This document shows positions 34,716 to 43,370 of a stretch of 64,000 nucleotides of DNA, piece by piece; positions within the stretch are counted from its first letter, which is position 1; every line of letters begins with the position of its first letter. Source of the stretch: Hyphomicrobium sp. (GTDB lineage: Bacteria; Pseudomonadota; Alphaproteobacteria; Rhizobiales; Hyphomicrobiaceae). A program made the position numbers and the translations under genes. The notes under the pieces are model-generated. The model was not told the DNA's origin, made no database searches, and was given only the letters and a program-made list of their open reading frames with translations. The stretch is from the NCBI RefSeq assembly GCF_019744875.1, contig NZ_JAIETU010000017.1, forward strand, positions 62,001 to 126,000, written 5' to 3'.

Positions 34716-36458
34716 TCAATCGAGGCTTGCGACGGTCCCGTCGGGGCGAATCCCGAGTTGGGGCGCGATGCGGGCGATCACGCGCCCGGCAGTCGGCGCG
34801 GCGTTGCGGCCGGCCAGCACTTCGCCCGCCGTATCCGCGGTGCCCTTCGGCTCGAATATCAGGATCAGCACGAGGTACTTCGGTGCGTCCATCGGGAACG
34901 CAGCCAGGAACGACGAGACGACCGCCTTTTCCTGGTAGCCGCCGCGTCCTGGCATTTCCGCCGTTCCCGTTTTTCCGCCGACGCGGAAGCCGGGCACGTC
35001 GGCCCTCCGCCCCGTGCCGCCCTGCTCGGCGACATTCCGCCGGAGCAGTACGCCCATCGCCCGGCTCGTGTCCGCGCTGATGACGCGGCGGCCTGCCTCC
35101 GGAGGCGGCGCGCGCCCGCTCAGGTAGGTGGGCGTGACGGTGGTGCCGCCGTTGAGGAGGGCGGCGGTCGCGGCAGCAAACTGGATCGGCGCAACGGCGA
35201 TGCCATGCCCGTAGGAAACGGTGATCTGCTCGACGCGTCCGAACTTCGGCGGCAACTGGGGCGCGGCCACGGGGCCGACCTCGGTGCGCATCGGGCTCAT
35301 CAGTCCGAGCGACTCGAGAAACGCTTTCTGCCGCTCGGGCCCTTCACCGAGCGCGAGCAGGCCCGCGCCCACGTTCGAGGAGTGGAGGAACACTTCCGAC
35401 ACGGTGAGCGGCCGCCCCGACGCGTGCAGATCCTTGATGGTGAAGCGCCCCGCGGTGAGCGGCTGCGTCACGTCGATGACGGTGTCGGGCTTGACCCGCC
35501 CGCCGTCGAGCGCCATCGCAACGGTCTGGATCTTGAAGATCGACCCGAGCTCGTAGGTCGCCCCCTGGATCTTATCGAGGCGGCTCGGGTCGAGAATTTC
35601 ACCGGAACGTGCGGGATCGACGCCGGGCAGAGACGCGGCCGCCAGCATCTCGCCGGTGCGCACGTCCATCACGAGCCCAGCCACGCCTTTCGCCTCGTAC
35701 CGCCCCATGGCCGCGGTGAGTTCGTCTTCGAGCGTGTGCTGCACGCCGAGGTCGATGGTCAGACGGACGGGCATTCCCGTTCTGGGCGTGCCGCCGTGCG
35801 CAGGTTCGACGCCCACGGTTTCGTCGATGGTGCGCTCGATGCCGCCCGAGCCGCGATTGTCGATGTTGACGGACCCGAGCAGATGCCCCGCCAGCCGTTC
35901 GAGCGGGTAGGCGCGCCTGAGCTCGGTGCGGAAATCGAGCCCGGGCAGACCGAGATTGTGGATGTCCTGTGCGACCTTGGGCGGAAGCCCGCGGCGCAGC
36001 CAGATGAAGCGGCGGTTGCGATCGGAAAGCGTGCGGCGCAGGTCTCCGGCATTGAGCTCCGGTAACGCCAGCGACAGGCGCTCGGCGACATCGTCGACGC
36101 CGCGCACGAGCAGCGGGTCCGCATAGAGCGACGGCATCTCGATGTCGGTCGCGAGCAGCCGTCCGGCACGGTCCACGATGTCGGGCCGCGCGAAGCTCTT
36201 GGCCATCGGCTCGGTCAGGCTGGCGACGATTTCCGGACGCGGCGTTGCGGCCAGCCGCACGAGCTGGCCCGCCACCGCGACGAACATGAAGCCGATGCCG
36301 ACGATGACGAGGCGCGTTCTGGGTTTCGCGACGGCGCGGCGGTTGACGTCAGCGCGATGCGGCTGTGCGGAGGGCGCGCCGGATTGACGGCCGCGCCGCC
36401 ATGTGCCGCGCCAGCTCGCCTTCTGATCTCCGCCGCTCCTCCCCTTCGCGCCGCTCAT
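34716..36458 (-). CDS. ftsI: Peptidoglycan transpeptidase FtsI (PBP3)
   Basis: A 580-residue class B penicillin-binding protein for septal wall cross-linking. It has one N-terminal TM helix (about 49-70) after a basic cytoplasmic tail, a pedestal (90-220), and a transpeptidase domain with SIFK at 306-309 (nucleophile Ser306), SSN at 360-362 and KTGT at 496-499. All catalytic boxes are intact. It is the fourth gene of the mraZ-rsmH-ftsL-ftsI unit, 81 bases after ftsL. ATG 36458 has GGGGGCAG upstream. Confidence 0.96.
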   Translation of the reverse strand: MSGAKGRSGGDQKASWRGTWRRGRQSGAPSAQPHRADVNRRAVAKPRTRLVIVGIGFMFVAVAGQLVRLAATPRPEIVASLTEPMAKSFARPDIVDRAGRLLATDIEMPSLYADPLLVRGVDDVAERLSLALPELNAGDLRRTLSDRNRRFIWLRRGLPPKVAQDIHNLGLPGLDFRTELRRAYPLERLAGHLLGSVNIDNRGSGGIERTIDETVGVEPAHGGTPRTGMPVRLTIDLGVQHTLEDELTAAMGRYEAKGVAGLVMDVRTGEMLAAASLPGVDPARSGEILDPSRLDKIQGATYELGSIFKIQTVAMALDGGRVKPDTVIDVTQPLTAGRFTIKDLHASGRPLTVSEVFLHSSNVGAGLLALGEGPERQKAFLESLGLMSPMRTEVGPVAAPQLPPKFGRVEQITVSYGHGIAVAPIQFAAATAALLNGGTTVTPTYLSGRAPPPEAGRRVISADTSRAMGVLLRRNVAEQGGTGRRADVPGFRVGGKTGTAEMPGRGGYQEKAVVSSFLAAFPMDAPKYLVLILIFEPKGTADTAGEVLAGRNAAPTAGRVIARIAPQLGIRPDGTVASLD

Positions 36459-36539
36459 GTCTGCCCCCGAGCGCCTTTAGAATTCCATCAGTCTTCCGAA
36501 TGGAAGACCGACGAACGATCCGCCAGGGCCGCCATGGCT

Positions 36540-36830
36540 CTAGCGAGAGATGGTTCCGGTCTGGATCGTCGCGCCCGGCACGGTCTCGACGATCTGTCCG
36601 TCCGCAGGTGGCGCCAGCCCCTGTGCGCGCGCCAACGGCTCGATGCGCGCCGGTCGCAGAAGATGCGCCCGCTCCGCCTTGAGCACGGCGATATCGGAGC
36701 GCGCCTGATCGGCCTGGCGCTGCTGCTGGGCCACGCGCGCCTCGAGCTGCTTTGTCTCGTAGGAGAGCCCATACAGCAGGAACGCGCTCGAAATCGCGAG
36801 GAACGCGGCTGAGACGGTGACCGGATGCAT
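36540..36830 (-). CDS. ftsL: Cell division protein FtsL
   Basis: A 96-residue single-pass protein: one TM (VTVSAAFLAISSAFLLYGLS, residues 4-23) then a coiled coil (about 25-65, KQLEARVAQQQRQADQARSD) and an Ala/Pro-rich tail. Size, topology and position between rsmH and ftsI identify FtsL, a scaffold of the FtsQLB complex, even though sequence conservation is low. The ATG at 36830 follows AGGGGAAA. A longer frame to 36893 overlaps rsmH and lacks support. Confidence 0.88.
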   Translation of the reverse strand: MHPVTVSAAFLAISSAFLLYGLSYETKQLEARVAQQQRQADQARSDIAVLKAERAHLLRPARIEPLARAQGLAPPADGQIVETVPGATIQTGTISR

Positions 36831-36874
36831 GAACGATTTCCCCTCACACGCTTTACTGACGGAACGGCGGAAAT

Positions 36875-37870
36875 TCAGGCTTTCGCGCCCCACGCGGGCG
36901 CGTCAGTGCGAATTCCGACGCGCAACCGGGCCGAACGCGCCCTGGGATTGGCGTCCGTTTCCATTTTGTTAGGTGTAATGCCGCGAGTGTTAACAATTCG
37001 GAAACTTGGGGCGTGAGACGGGGCAATCGGGGCCGGCGCATAGCGTGAGGCGCCCTCGGTCTTGCCGGAGCGCTCCTGCAGGAAGCGCTTCACGATCCGG
37101 TCCTCGGTCGAATGGAAGCTCACGACCAGGAGCCGCCCGCCGGGCTTCAGGATGCGCTCCGCGGCGGCGAGCGCCCGCTCCAGCTCCCCCAGCTCGTCGT
37201 TGACGTAGATCCTGAGCGCCTGGAACGTGCGCGTGGCGGAGTGCTTCTCGTCGCCGCGCGCCCGCCCGAGCACGCGCTCCACGATGTCGGCGAGCGCCTT
37301 CGTGGTGGTGATCGGCGCATCGCCCCGCGCCTTCACGATGGTGCGTGCAATCGCCCGCGAGCGCCGCTCATCGCCGAGTTCGAAGAGAATGTTGGCGAGG
37401 TCTTCCTCGTCCGCCGTGTTGACGATGTCGGCAGCCGAAGGTCCGGACTGCGACATGCGCATGTCGAGCGGCCCGTCGCGCATGAACGAAAACCCGCGCG
37501 CCGGATCGTCGAGCTGCATGGAGGAGACGCCGATGTCGAGCACCACGCCGTCGACGGCCGGATGTCCCGCATCGGCCGCGGCCTGCGCCATGTCGCTGAA
37601 GGTCGTAGGAACGAGAACGAGGCGCCCGGCCATGTCCGCAACCAGCCCCGCACCGTTGGCGAAGGCGGTCGGGTCGCGCTCGATGGCGATCACCCGGCAG
37701 GGCGCAGCCTCGAGAATGGCGCGGGTATAGCCGCCCGCGCCGAACGTTCCGTCAATGTAGGTTTCGCCCGCCGTCGGCTGGAGCTGCTCCAGCACATCCG
37801 AAAGAAGCACGGGAATGTGTGCCCGCACGTCCGGGTTCACCGGTTCCCCGCCGGTGCTCCTGGGCGTCAT
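36875..37870 (-). CDS. rsmH: 16S rRNA (cytosine1402-N4)-methyltransferase
   Basis: A 331-residue SAM-dependent methyltransferase modifying C1402 of 16S rRNA. Motifs: [13 protein letters not shown] near 18, [13 protein letters not shown] near 41-53, [15 protein letters not shown] near 109-123, and [21 protein letters not shown] at the C-terminus. Its ATG overlaps the mraZ stop by four bases (ATGA), the typical coupling in this cluster. Confidence 0.96.
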   Translation of the reverse strand: MTPRSTGGEPVNPDVRAHIPVLLSDVLEQLQPTAGETYIDGTFGAGGYTRAILEAAPCRVIAIERDPTAFANGAGLVADMAGRLVLVPTTFSDMAQAAADAGHPAVDGVVLDIGVSSMQLDDPARGFSFMRDGPLDMRMSQSGPSAADIVNTADEEDLANILFELGDERRSRAIARTIVKARGDAPITTTKALADIVERVLGRARGDEKHSATRTFQALRIYVNDELGELERALAAAERILKPGGRLLVVSFHSTEDRIVKRFLQERSGKTEGASRYAPAPIAPSHAPSFRIVNTRGITPNKMETDANPRARSARLRVGIRTDAPAWGAKA

Positions 37871-38361
37871 TCCCGTGCCCTCTCGTCGTCACCGCCGCTG
37901 CGGTGAGCGCTCCCCGCGCCGAAAAGTTTTCTGTGTTCCTGGGCTTTTTCCCGGGCTCGTGCGCGCCGGTCCTCGAAGGCTTGAGGGGCCCACATTTGAA
38001 ACTTGTCGCCAAGGCCGACAAATGTGACCTGATCTTGAAGACCGGCATGACGGCGAAGGCTTTCAGGAACGACGATACGGCCGTCCCCATCGATGCCGAG
38101 AACCTGGACGTCGCCGTAGAGTGCGACAGAGAGCTCGTCTCGCTCGTCCGAATAGTCCGGCAAGCCCGCGAGAAGCCCGTCGATTTTTTTCGCAAGTCTC
38201 TCGCCGCCAGCATCGAGGGCCGGAGCATCGATCGAGGGGTAGCAGTAGATTCCGCCGGAGCTGTATCCGTCACGCTCGAGAACGGCGCGGAAGGGTGCTG
38301 GGATCGAGACACGCCCTTTGGCGTCGATCTTGTTGGTGAATGTCGAGACAAAGCGGTCCAT
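37867..38361 (-). CDS. mraZ: Transcriptional regulator MraZ
   Basis: A 164-residue protein with two AbrB-like MraZ repeats: [25 protein letters not shown] near 4-28 and [24 protein letters not shown] near 85-108. MraZ binds direct TGGGN repeats upstream of its own operon and represses it. The ATG at 38361 follows GAAGAAGGGG. The cluster order mraZ-rsmH-ftsL-ftsI is as usual. A candidate operator array lies at 38631-38665. Confidence 0.95.
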   Translation of the reverse strand: MDRFVSTFTNKIDAKGRVSIPAPFRAVLERDGYSSGGIYCYPSIDAPALDAGGERLAKKIDGLLAGLPDYSDERDELSVALYGDVQVLGIDGDGRIVVPESLRRHAGLQDQVTFVGLGDKFQMWAPQAFEDRRARAREKAQEHRKLFGAGSAHRSGGDDERARE

Positions 38362-38630
38362 CCCCTTCTTCGAGCCTCGCTTCTCAACGCAACAAGACGT
38401 GCTTCCGGGAAAACAGGCCGCGGGGTCATGGCGGAGCCATGGAACGAGCCCGGGGGCAGAAGCACGAACGACCAACAACGCTTGCCAAAATCTTCGGATG
38501 ACGCGGGGGGATTGCCCCCGAATTGGGTGCCCGCGCCCGGGGCTGGGCCGTGGCGGTCGCTCGTGCTTCGGCCCTCTCTCGAAGCAGGCGCCAACACCAC
38601 GGGCCCGTGCCCGGTGCGGTCGGGCAAATA

Positions 38631-38665
38631 TGGGATGCCATGGTTCGGTATGGGCGTCAATGGAT
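38631..38665. promoter_or_regulatory. Candidate MraZ operator array (TGGNN repeats)
   Basis: On the plus strand TGGGA (38631), TGGTT (38641), TGGGC (38651) and TGGAT (38661) recur exactly every 10 bases, with CGGGC at 38621 in phase. MraZ binds TGGGN repeats separated by 5 bases in E. coli, so the spacing matches. Two points weaken the call: the array is about 270 bases upstream of the mraZ ATG, and it reads on the strand opposite to mraZ. No clear promoter hexamers were identified. Confidence 0.55.
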
Positions 38666-38863
38666 CGTTAAGGATTTACGGGGGTTCGCATGGCATTTTG
38701 CTCAGCATTCGTCGTGCCGCGCTTATCTCTAAAAATGACAAAAGCTGGGGTTAGAGGGATGCGATCGAGACCGGGTTGGCGGTTGAGGCATCGGGGAGAT
38801 CGGGCCATCGGCGACGGAGAGGGCGCGGGGATCGGAAGCAGCGACGGACAACGCCGGCGGGCC

Positions 38864-39874
38864 ATGCGCCAGCGTGCCATGCGCCGCCCGCTGACATCCC
38901 GCCTGCCGTGGGCCGGCATCGCCGTCGCGCTGGCCCTGAGCCTGAACATGAGCCTGAGCCCGATTGGACCGGCTGGCGCCGAGCCGGCCGTGGGCAAGCC
39001 GGTCGCCCCGCCTGAAACCGGCGGTGAGCGGATCACCCTGACCCCAGAGGGCAAGGCGCCTGTCTCGTTGCATTTCGCTGAGCAGGGCGCGGGCCCTCCG
39101 CTTCTCCTGCTGCATGGCCTGGGCGAGTCGAGCTTCACCTGGCACGACGTGCTGCCCGCGCTCTCAGCCCAGTTCCGCGTCGTCACGCTCGACCTCAAGG
39201 GCTTCGGCCGCTCCGACAAGCCGAACGACGAGGCTTACGGCGCCGACGACCAGGCCGCACTCGTCGCGAGCTTCATCGTCGCGCGTGGCCTGGAGAACGT
39301 TACGCTCGTCGGCCATTCTTTCGGCGGCACGGTTGCGCTCCGCACGGGCCTGGTGGAGGGCCTGCGAGGGTCAAGCCGCATCGCACGCATCGTCGTCATT
39401 GGCGCGCCGGGGCTCCCCCAATCGACCGCGCGCTACCTCGACCTCGTGAAGACGCCCGTGATCCCGGACACGCTGGCCGCTGGTCTCGCGCCCGAAACCC
39501 TGGCTCGTCTGCTGCTCAGCGAGGCCATGGGGGGCGATGCCAAAATCGACGATGCCGACGTCGAAGGCTACGCCGCCCCCTATCGCGACCCGGACGCCCT
39601 GCGCGCCTTCTTCGCCACGGCCCGCGCCATCGTCTCCGAAACGGATGCCAAGGCCGTCGCGAGGCGATACAAGTCCATCGACGTTCCCGTGCTGGCTGTC
39701 TGGTGCCGGAAGGATCCCATCGTGCCCCTCAAGGCGGGCCGCAAGCTGGCCGCCGCGTTGCCGCGCGCGAAGCTCACCATTCTGGAGGGCTGCCACCATC
39801 TTCCGCAGCACGAGCGGCCCGATGAGCTGGTTCGCCTGATTGAGAAATTCGCCGATGGCCCGCGCGCGCCGTAA
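38864..39874 (+). CDS. Alpha/beta hydrolase with N-terminal signal/anchor
   Basis: A 336-residue alpha/beta-fold hydrolase. N-terminal signal or anchor (about 10-38, LPWAGIAVALALSLNMSL), then the fold with LLLLHGLGESSFTWHDVLP (oxyanion region), nucleophile elbow GHSFGG near 153-158, an acid in WCRKDPIVP and His in CHHLPQHE. The substrate is unknown. The start is ambiguous: ATG 38864 gives a signal-like N-terminus; ATG 38759, with AGAGGG upstream, would add 35 Arg-rich residues. It is divergent from mraZ. Confidence 0.82.
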   Translation: MRQRAMRRPLTSRLPWAGIAVALALSLNMSLSPIGPAGAEPAVGKPVAPPETGGERITLTPEGKAPVSLHFAEQGAGPPLLLLHGLGESSFTWHDVLPALSAQFRVVTLDLKGFGRSDKPNDEAYGADDQAALVASFIVARGLENVTLVGHSFGGTVALRTGLVEGLRGSSRIARIVVIGAPGLPQSTARYLDLVKTPVIPDTLAAGLAPETLARLLLSEAMGGDAKIDDADVEGYAAPYRDPDALRAFFATARAIVSETDAKAVARRYKSIDVPVLAVWCRKDPIVPLKAGRKLAAALPRAKLTILEGCHHLPQHERPDELVRLIEKFADGPRAP

Positions 39875-39951
39875 GGGCCCCCTGCGGGAGAGGCTTGAGC
39901 CCGCCTCGCAGATGAACTAAGGCCGTCGAAGACCGCGAACGAGGAGAAGAT

Positions 39952-40362
39952 ATGAGCGACATTCGCTGCGTGTGCGCGATTGGATTGAGCGGCCAGCTCG
40001 GCCTCCATGGCGAGCTTCCGTGGGAAGGCGATCCGCGACCCGAGTTTCGGGCCGACGTCGAGCGCTTTTTCGACCTCACGCGCGGCCATGTGCTGATCGC
40101 CGGCCCGAAGACCATCGGCGCCGTACCGGAGTTTGCAGCGAAGCAAATGACGCTGCGCGTCGCCCGCTCGAGCGAGAAGCCCGAGGACGTGCTGGCGCAG
40201 TACGCCGACCGCGTCGTCTTCATCGGCGGCGGACCGTCGCTCTGGGATGTCTACGCGAAGTACATCATGCACTGGGACATCACGCGCCTGCCCTACGACG
40301 GCCCCGCCGATCGCTGGTTCGATCCGAAGTGGCTGCTGACCGGCAAGGGCCGGCCTCTCTAG
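39952..40362 (+). CDS. Dihydrofolate reductase-like protein, short
   Basis: A 136-residue protein resembling the DHFR fold. CAIGLSGQLGLHGELPWEGD lies near 8-27, VLIAGPKTIGAVPE near 46, RVVFIGGGPSLWDVYAKYI near 86-104 and a C-terminal FDPKWL strand. Typical folA products are about 160 residues, so this form lacks part of the middle and C-terminal strands. Whether it reduces dihydrofolate is uncertain; thymidylate synthase, the usual neighbour, is absent. The ATG follows AGGAGAAGAT. Confidence 0.7.
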   Translation: MSDIRCVCAIGLSGQLGLHGELPWEGDPRPEFRADVERFFDLTRGHVLIAGPKTIGAVPEFAAKQMTLRVARSSEKPEDVLAQYADRVVFIGGGPSLWDVYAKYIMHWDITRLPYDGPADRWFDPKWLLTGKGRPL

Positions 40363-40373
40363 GGCAGCATCTA

Positions 40374-40399
40374 CCGCTTCTGCTCTGGGCCAGAAGCGG
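40374..40399. terminator. Perfect 9-bp hairpin between convergent genes
   Basis: CCGCTTCTG (40374-40382) pairs perfectly with CAGAAGCGG (40391-40399). It lies between the DHFR-like gene (+) and the 40402 gene (-), with a T-rich stretch further along on the plus strand. It also belongs to a short repeat group seen at 42875-42900 and 43327-43353, so it may be a repeat that also acts as a terminator. Confidence 0.5.
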
Positions 40400-40401
40400 A
40401 C

Positions 40402-41277
40402 TCAATCGGCAATTGTTTTCTTCATGTCAAACGCGACGATACCGTCGGATTGTGTTCGACTGGGTTGTCGCTCACCGACGAAGTGGAAGTCCGAACTGCC
40501 GTCGAGCTTGATTCGAAAGCTCTGAGCAAAGGACAGGCAATGGGCGACAGCTTCGTGTTCGCGCACGCCGCGAAGTATTTGCCGAACGCGTATGATATTT
40601 GGCTTCCCCAAGTGGGATTTGGTATCGAGTTCAAAGTCCGATACTCCATTTGGCCATCTCGACTCGCGCAGACGGGGCCAATGCTGCGAAAGCAACTCCT
40701 GCCGGCTATCGCAGGAGATGTGAGCCGTAAACTCCACCGTATAGTCTGCACACAATTGGGGAACATAGGGAACGCCTACAACCGGTCGGGCCGACCTATG
40801 AAATCGTTCGCGTTGGTCTAAAGGCTTGCGCGTCAGATCATCCAATCGAAGCAAGACGCCCGACGCCGGGTATCGGCGCATGTCAAGCTGATCCGGTTGG
40901 TTCCAGTAGAACGCGCATATCGTGGCCTCATCTGGATCATCCACGAGTGCAGTGGCTGCGCTATTGTATCCTTGCCAGGACGTTCCGAACCATCCCGAGA
41001 GAGCGCTCAACTGCTTCAATGTCGCGTAGGCCGCCAACGCCGGGTCAGCGGTATCGAGATAGTTGAATGCCTCAATCTTCCAGATTCCTTCGGGCATGAT
41101 GTCGTATCGGCACCAGCCCTCGACGTGCAGTCGATGACCGAGCACACGCTCGAGCTCCTTGAGCGGGCGAGCAGTCACTTTACGCTTTTGGAATGCCCCG
41201 ATGTGGACGTCTATATCCCACCACGCGACCACGCGTTGAGAGGACGAAGGCTCAGGATTTTGGCCGCTGCTCGTCAT
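40402..41277 (-). CDS. Hypothetical protein of foreign-looking composition
   Basis: A 291-residue soluble protein without signal peptide or TM segment. Regions of note are WWDIDVHIGAF near 19-29, a Trp/Tyr-rich middle (GWFGTSWQGYN) and YTVEFTAHISCDS near 181. Codon use is noticeably less GC-rich than flanking genes, which suggests recent acquisition. I recognise no family. The stop lies only three bases past the hairpin at 40374-40399. Confidence 0.6.
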   Translation of the reverse strand: MTSSGQNPEPSSSQRVVAWWDIDVHIGAFQKRKVTARPLKELERVLGHRLHVEGWCRYDIMPEGIWKIEAFNYLDTADPALAAYATLKQLSALSGWFGTSWQGYNSAATALVDDPDEATICAFYWNQPDQLDMRRYPASGVLLRLDDLTRKPLDQRERFHRSARPVVGVPYVPQLCADYTVEFTAHISCDSRQELLSQHWPRLRESRWPNGVSDFELDTKSHLGKPNIIRVRQILRGVREHEAVAHCLSFAQSFRIKLDGSSDFHFVGERQPSRTQSDGIVAFDMKKTIAD

Positions 41278-41720
41278 CGCTGAGCGAAATTGCTCGTTAG
41301 GCTATTAATTCTTCAACGGTCCAGTAACTTGCCGCCATAGGTAAAGTCACACCAGCTTAAATCTATAGGGCGGCTAACCTTTGGTTAAATGGAGGTTTCT
41401 CCGACTTCCGCCAAGAGTCAAAATAGACGGGCAGTAACCAATAGATGGAAGAGGTTGGCCGGGACCGGTCGTGAGGTGCCTCGGCATCGAGATCGGCGAC
41501 GCGATCGAAATCGCCGGGAAGATCGATATCTGAGCGACTGACGCCCATTCCCCGATTTCGGACAAGGTCGGCGGCGCTCTCGCGTCGCCGATTGCATGAT
41601 GTCGACGTCTATTGGGACTTAGCTGCTAAACGGCGCGCTCGCCTGCCATCGGCCACAAATTGCAGGATGCATTATTTGCCATGCGAGAACCGTGAGGCGA
41701 GACTCACGTCTCCCGCCGGT
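41278..41720. other. Gene-free stretch with fragments only
   Basis: About 440 bases where no gene can be supported; the short open frames on either strand lack start signals. At 41612-41630 the sequence closely resembles the loop of the stem-loop elements at 24.1-24.25 kb, without recognisable stems. Confidence 0.5.
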
Positions 41721-42020
41721 TCAGAAGCACAACCACGGTCCTAAGCAGGTCGCTGGCGTCCCGCCCTTGCAGGCCATCTGCGAGGAGTGGCACTCGATCA
41801 TCGCCGATCCTGAATCGCAGGTGGTCTTCACTGGCCCCTTGGGTACGAGACCTCGCCCGGCGATCGTATTCTTGAGAGCGTTTTCCGAGAACAGCACGGC
41901 GGCATCGTGCGTGAAGTTGTTACCAATGGCCGCGACTCTCGTGCAATCGGCGGCCTGTGCCGTCACCGAAAAAGCCCACAGCGCAACTCCGGCTACCAAG
42001 CCCAACTTGAGACTCTGCAT
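41721..42020 (-). CDS. Small secreted Cys-containing protein
   Basis: A 99-residue protein with a clear signal peptide (1-23, LVAGVALWAFSVTAQA) and six cysteines in the mature part (near 26, 68, 76, 83, 92, 98), enough for three disulfides. The ATG has CAGGGGGGAGC upstream. No family recognised. Confidence 0.7.
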   Translation of the reverse strand: MQSLKLGLVAGVALWAFSVTAQAADCTRVAAIGNNFTHDAAVLFSENALKNTIAGRGLVPKGPVKTTCDSGSAMIECHSSQMACKGGTPATCLGPWLCF

Positions 42021-42195
42021 TTGCTCCCCCCTGTCAAATTCCAGGCCACTTCGAGGCTAGTCCACTGTTTGCCAGTTGCCAAGTGGCGGGCATCCAGGCG
42101 TGTCCTCTGTGAGCCAGGGCAACTTTTTTTGAGCCGAGGCTATGGGTCCTCGGTGCAACCACGCGTTTAGGTGGCAGCTCGAATTTTGGATAGCG

Positions 42196-42600
42196 CTACT
42201 CCGCGACTTCCTGGGCGGCGTGAAGGGAGACGATGCCGTCGACCTCATTCGCCGCGGAGCGCTTGAAGCCCTTGCCCTTGTTGAAGATGATGAGGTCGTT
42301 TCCTGCCTCATCGGCGAAGGCCATGCGGCCATCCGTGTAAACGCGCCAGGCTACGACCTTCGCCATCACCGGGAAGGCCGCAGCGCATTTGCCGCCATCG
42401 TCGAAGAATGTCAGCTTGTAGCCCTGCTCGACCGTGTCCTCGAATAGGGCAACAGTGCAGCGGTCATCGGCCTCGTTCGCCATGACGCCGACATCACCCA
42501 GCATCTCCGCCACCGTGCCGGGCGGCGCAAGCTTTTCGGCGGCGCCAACAGGTGCAGCGGCGGCAACAAGCAGACTTGCGGTGATAAGGCAGGCTCTCAT
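42196..42600 (-). CDS. AprI/Inh-type metalloprotease inhibitor-like protein
   Basis: A 134-residue exported protein with a signal peptide (1-20, ending APVGA). The mature part resembles the AprI/Inh beta-barrel: a Cys pair (near 47 and 70) around FDDGGKC, then the diagnostic VVAWRVYTDGRMAFADEAG near 81-98 and LIIF near 101. Inh proteins inhibit serralysin-type metalloproteases in the periplasm; no such protease is in the window. I use the ATG at 42600. A longer frame upstream is Arg-rich and lacks a signal. Confidence 0.6.
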   Translation of the reverse strand: MRACLITASLLVAAAAPVGAAEKLAPPGTVAEMLGDVGVMANEADDRCTVALFEDTVEQGYKLTFFDDGGKCAAAFPVMAKVVAWRVYTDGRMAFADEAGNDLIIFNKGKGFKRSAANEVDGIVSLHAAQEVAE

Positions 42601-43039
42601 GGCACTCTCACGTGGTTGTGCTCGGCGCTCCGGCATGAGCCGCGATTGGGGCGGAATTTGTTCGTCATCCACCATCGTCTCGCATGCGACACGTCGCCGA
42701 AACCGGCGCGACGTCCGTCGCTCCCCGCGCCAAACGGTGACCTTCGGAGCTGTTAGCGCCTCGGTCTCACTAAACCCAGAATTCACGTTCGACCAGAGGT
42801 CAGGCACTGATTACATCCGGCGGACGATTGCCCGCGCTCTCTGTCAGGCGTGCCACAGATGCTGCGCTCGCTCAGGTCCGCTATGGGCCAGCAGCAGTCA
42901 TTAACTTCCGCACGTCCCGGCATCTTGCGCGCCAACTTCGCGTGGTATTGCTGCGTTTGGTAGTTCGCCAGATGCATCTGCCAGAATCGCAAATGTAAAT
43001 GCGGTGCGATTCCTATAGGAAGCAGAAGGAATTTGCGCT
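42601..43039. other. Gene-free stretch with one short repeat
   Basis: About 440 bases without a supported gene. At 42875-42900 lies a copy of the TCCGCT-x2-GGG-YCAG repeat also found at 40374-40399 and 43327-43353. Confidence 0.45.
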
Positions 43040-43267
43040 TTGAATCCCGAAAAGCTTACTAAGTGGGCCAATGCCTGCTTGCGGATAAACCACCTCAACA
43101 CACTCGTAAAGCGAGAGATTGAGGGCGGTGCCCTCGATCGTGCACATGATCTTAGCGAGCGGGCACGGACCGCAGCATGGACAATGTTCAACGAAATGAT
43201 TGAAGCGGGCGCTTCAAAGCCAGGAGGCTACTGCGAACCCGACGCGAGCCCTGAAAAATCAAACTGA
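43040..43267 (+). CDS. Hypothetical small soluble protein
   Basis: A 75-residue, helix-rich protein starting at TTG with AGAAGGA upstream. Charged, no TM or signal. Resembles small hypothetical proteins of rhizobial accessory DNA in style, but I cannot name a family. Confidence 0.5.
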   Translation: MNPEKLTKWANACLRINHLNTLVKREIEGGALDRAHDLSERARTAAWTMFNEMIEAGASKPGGYCEPDASPEKSN

Positions 43268-43326
43268 CCTCGTCTTAGGTCTGCTACTTGCAGCGGGACA
43301 GTCACGTGGACTCAAATGGCTTTGAG

Positions 43327-43353
43327 TTGTCCGCTTCGGGTCAGAAGCAGCCA
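43327..43353. repeat. Dispersed short repeat copy
   Basis: TCCGCTTCGGGTCAGAAGC at its centre matches the intergenic copies at 40374-40399 and 42875-42900. All three lie within 3 kb of each other, between genes. Confidence 0.4.
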
Positions 43354-43370
43354 TCTCGATACCCGCCCGA

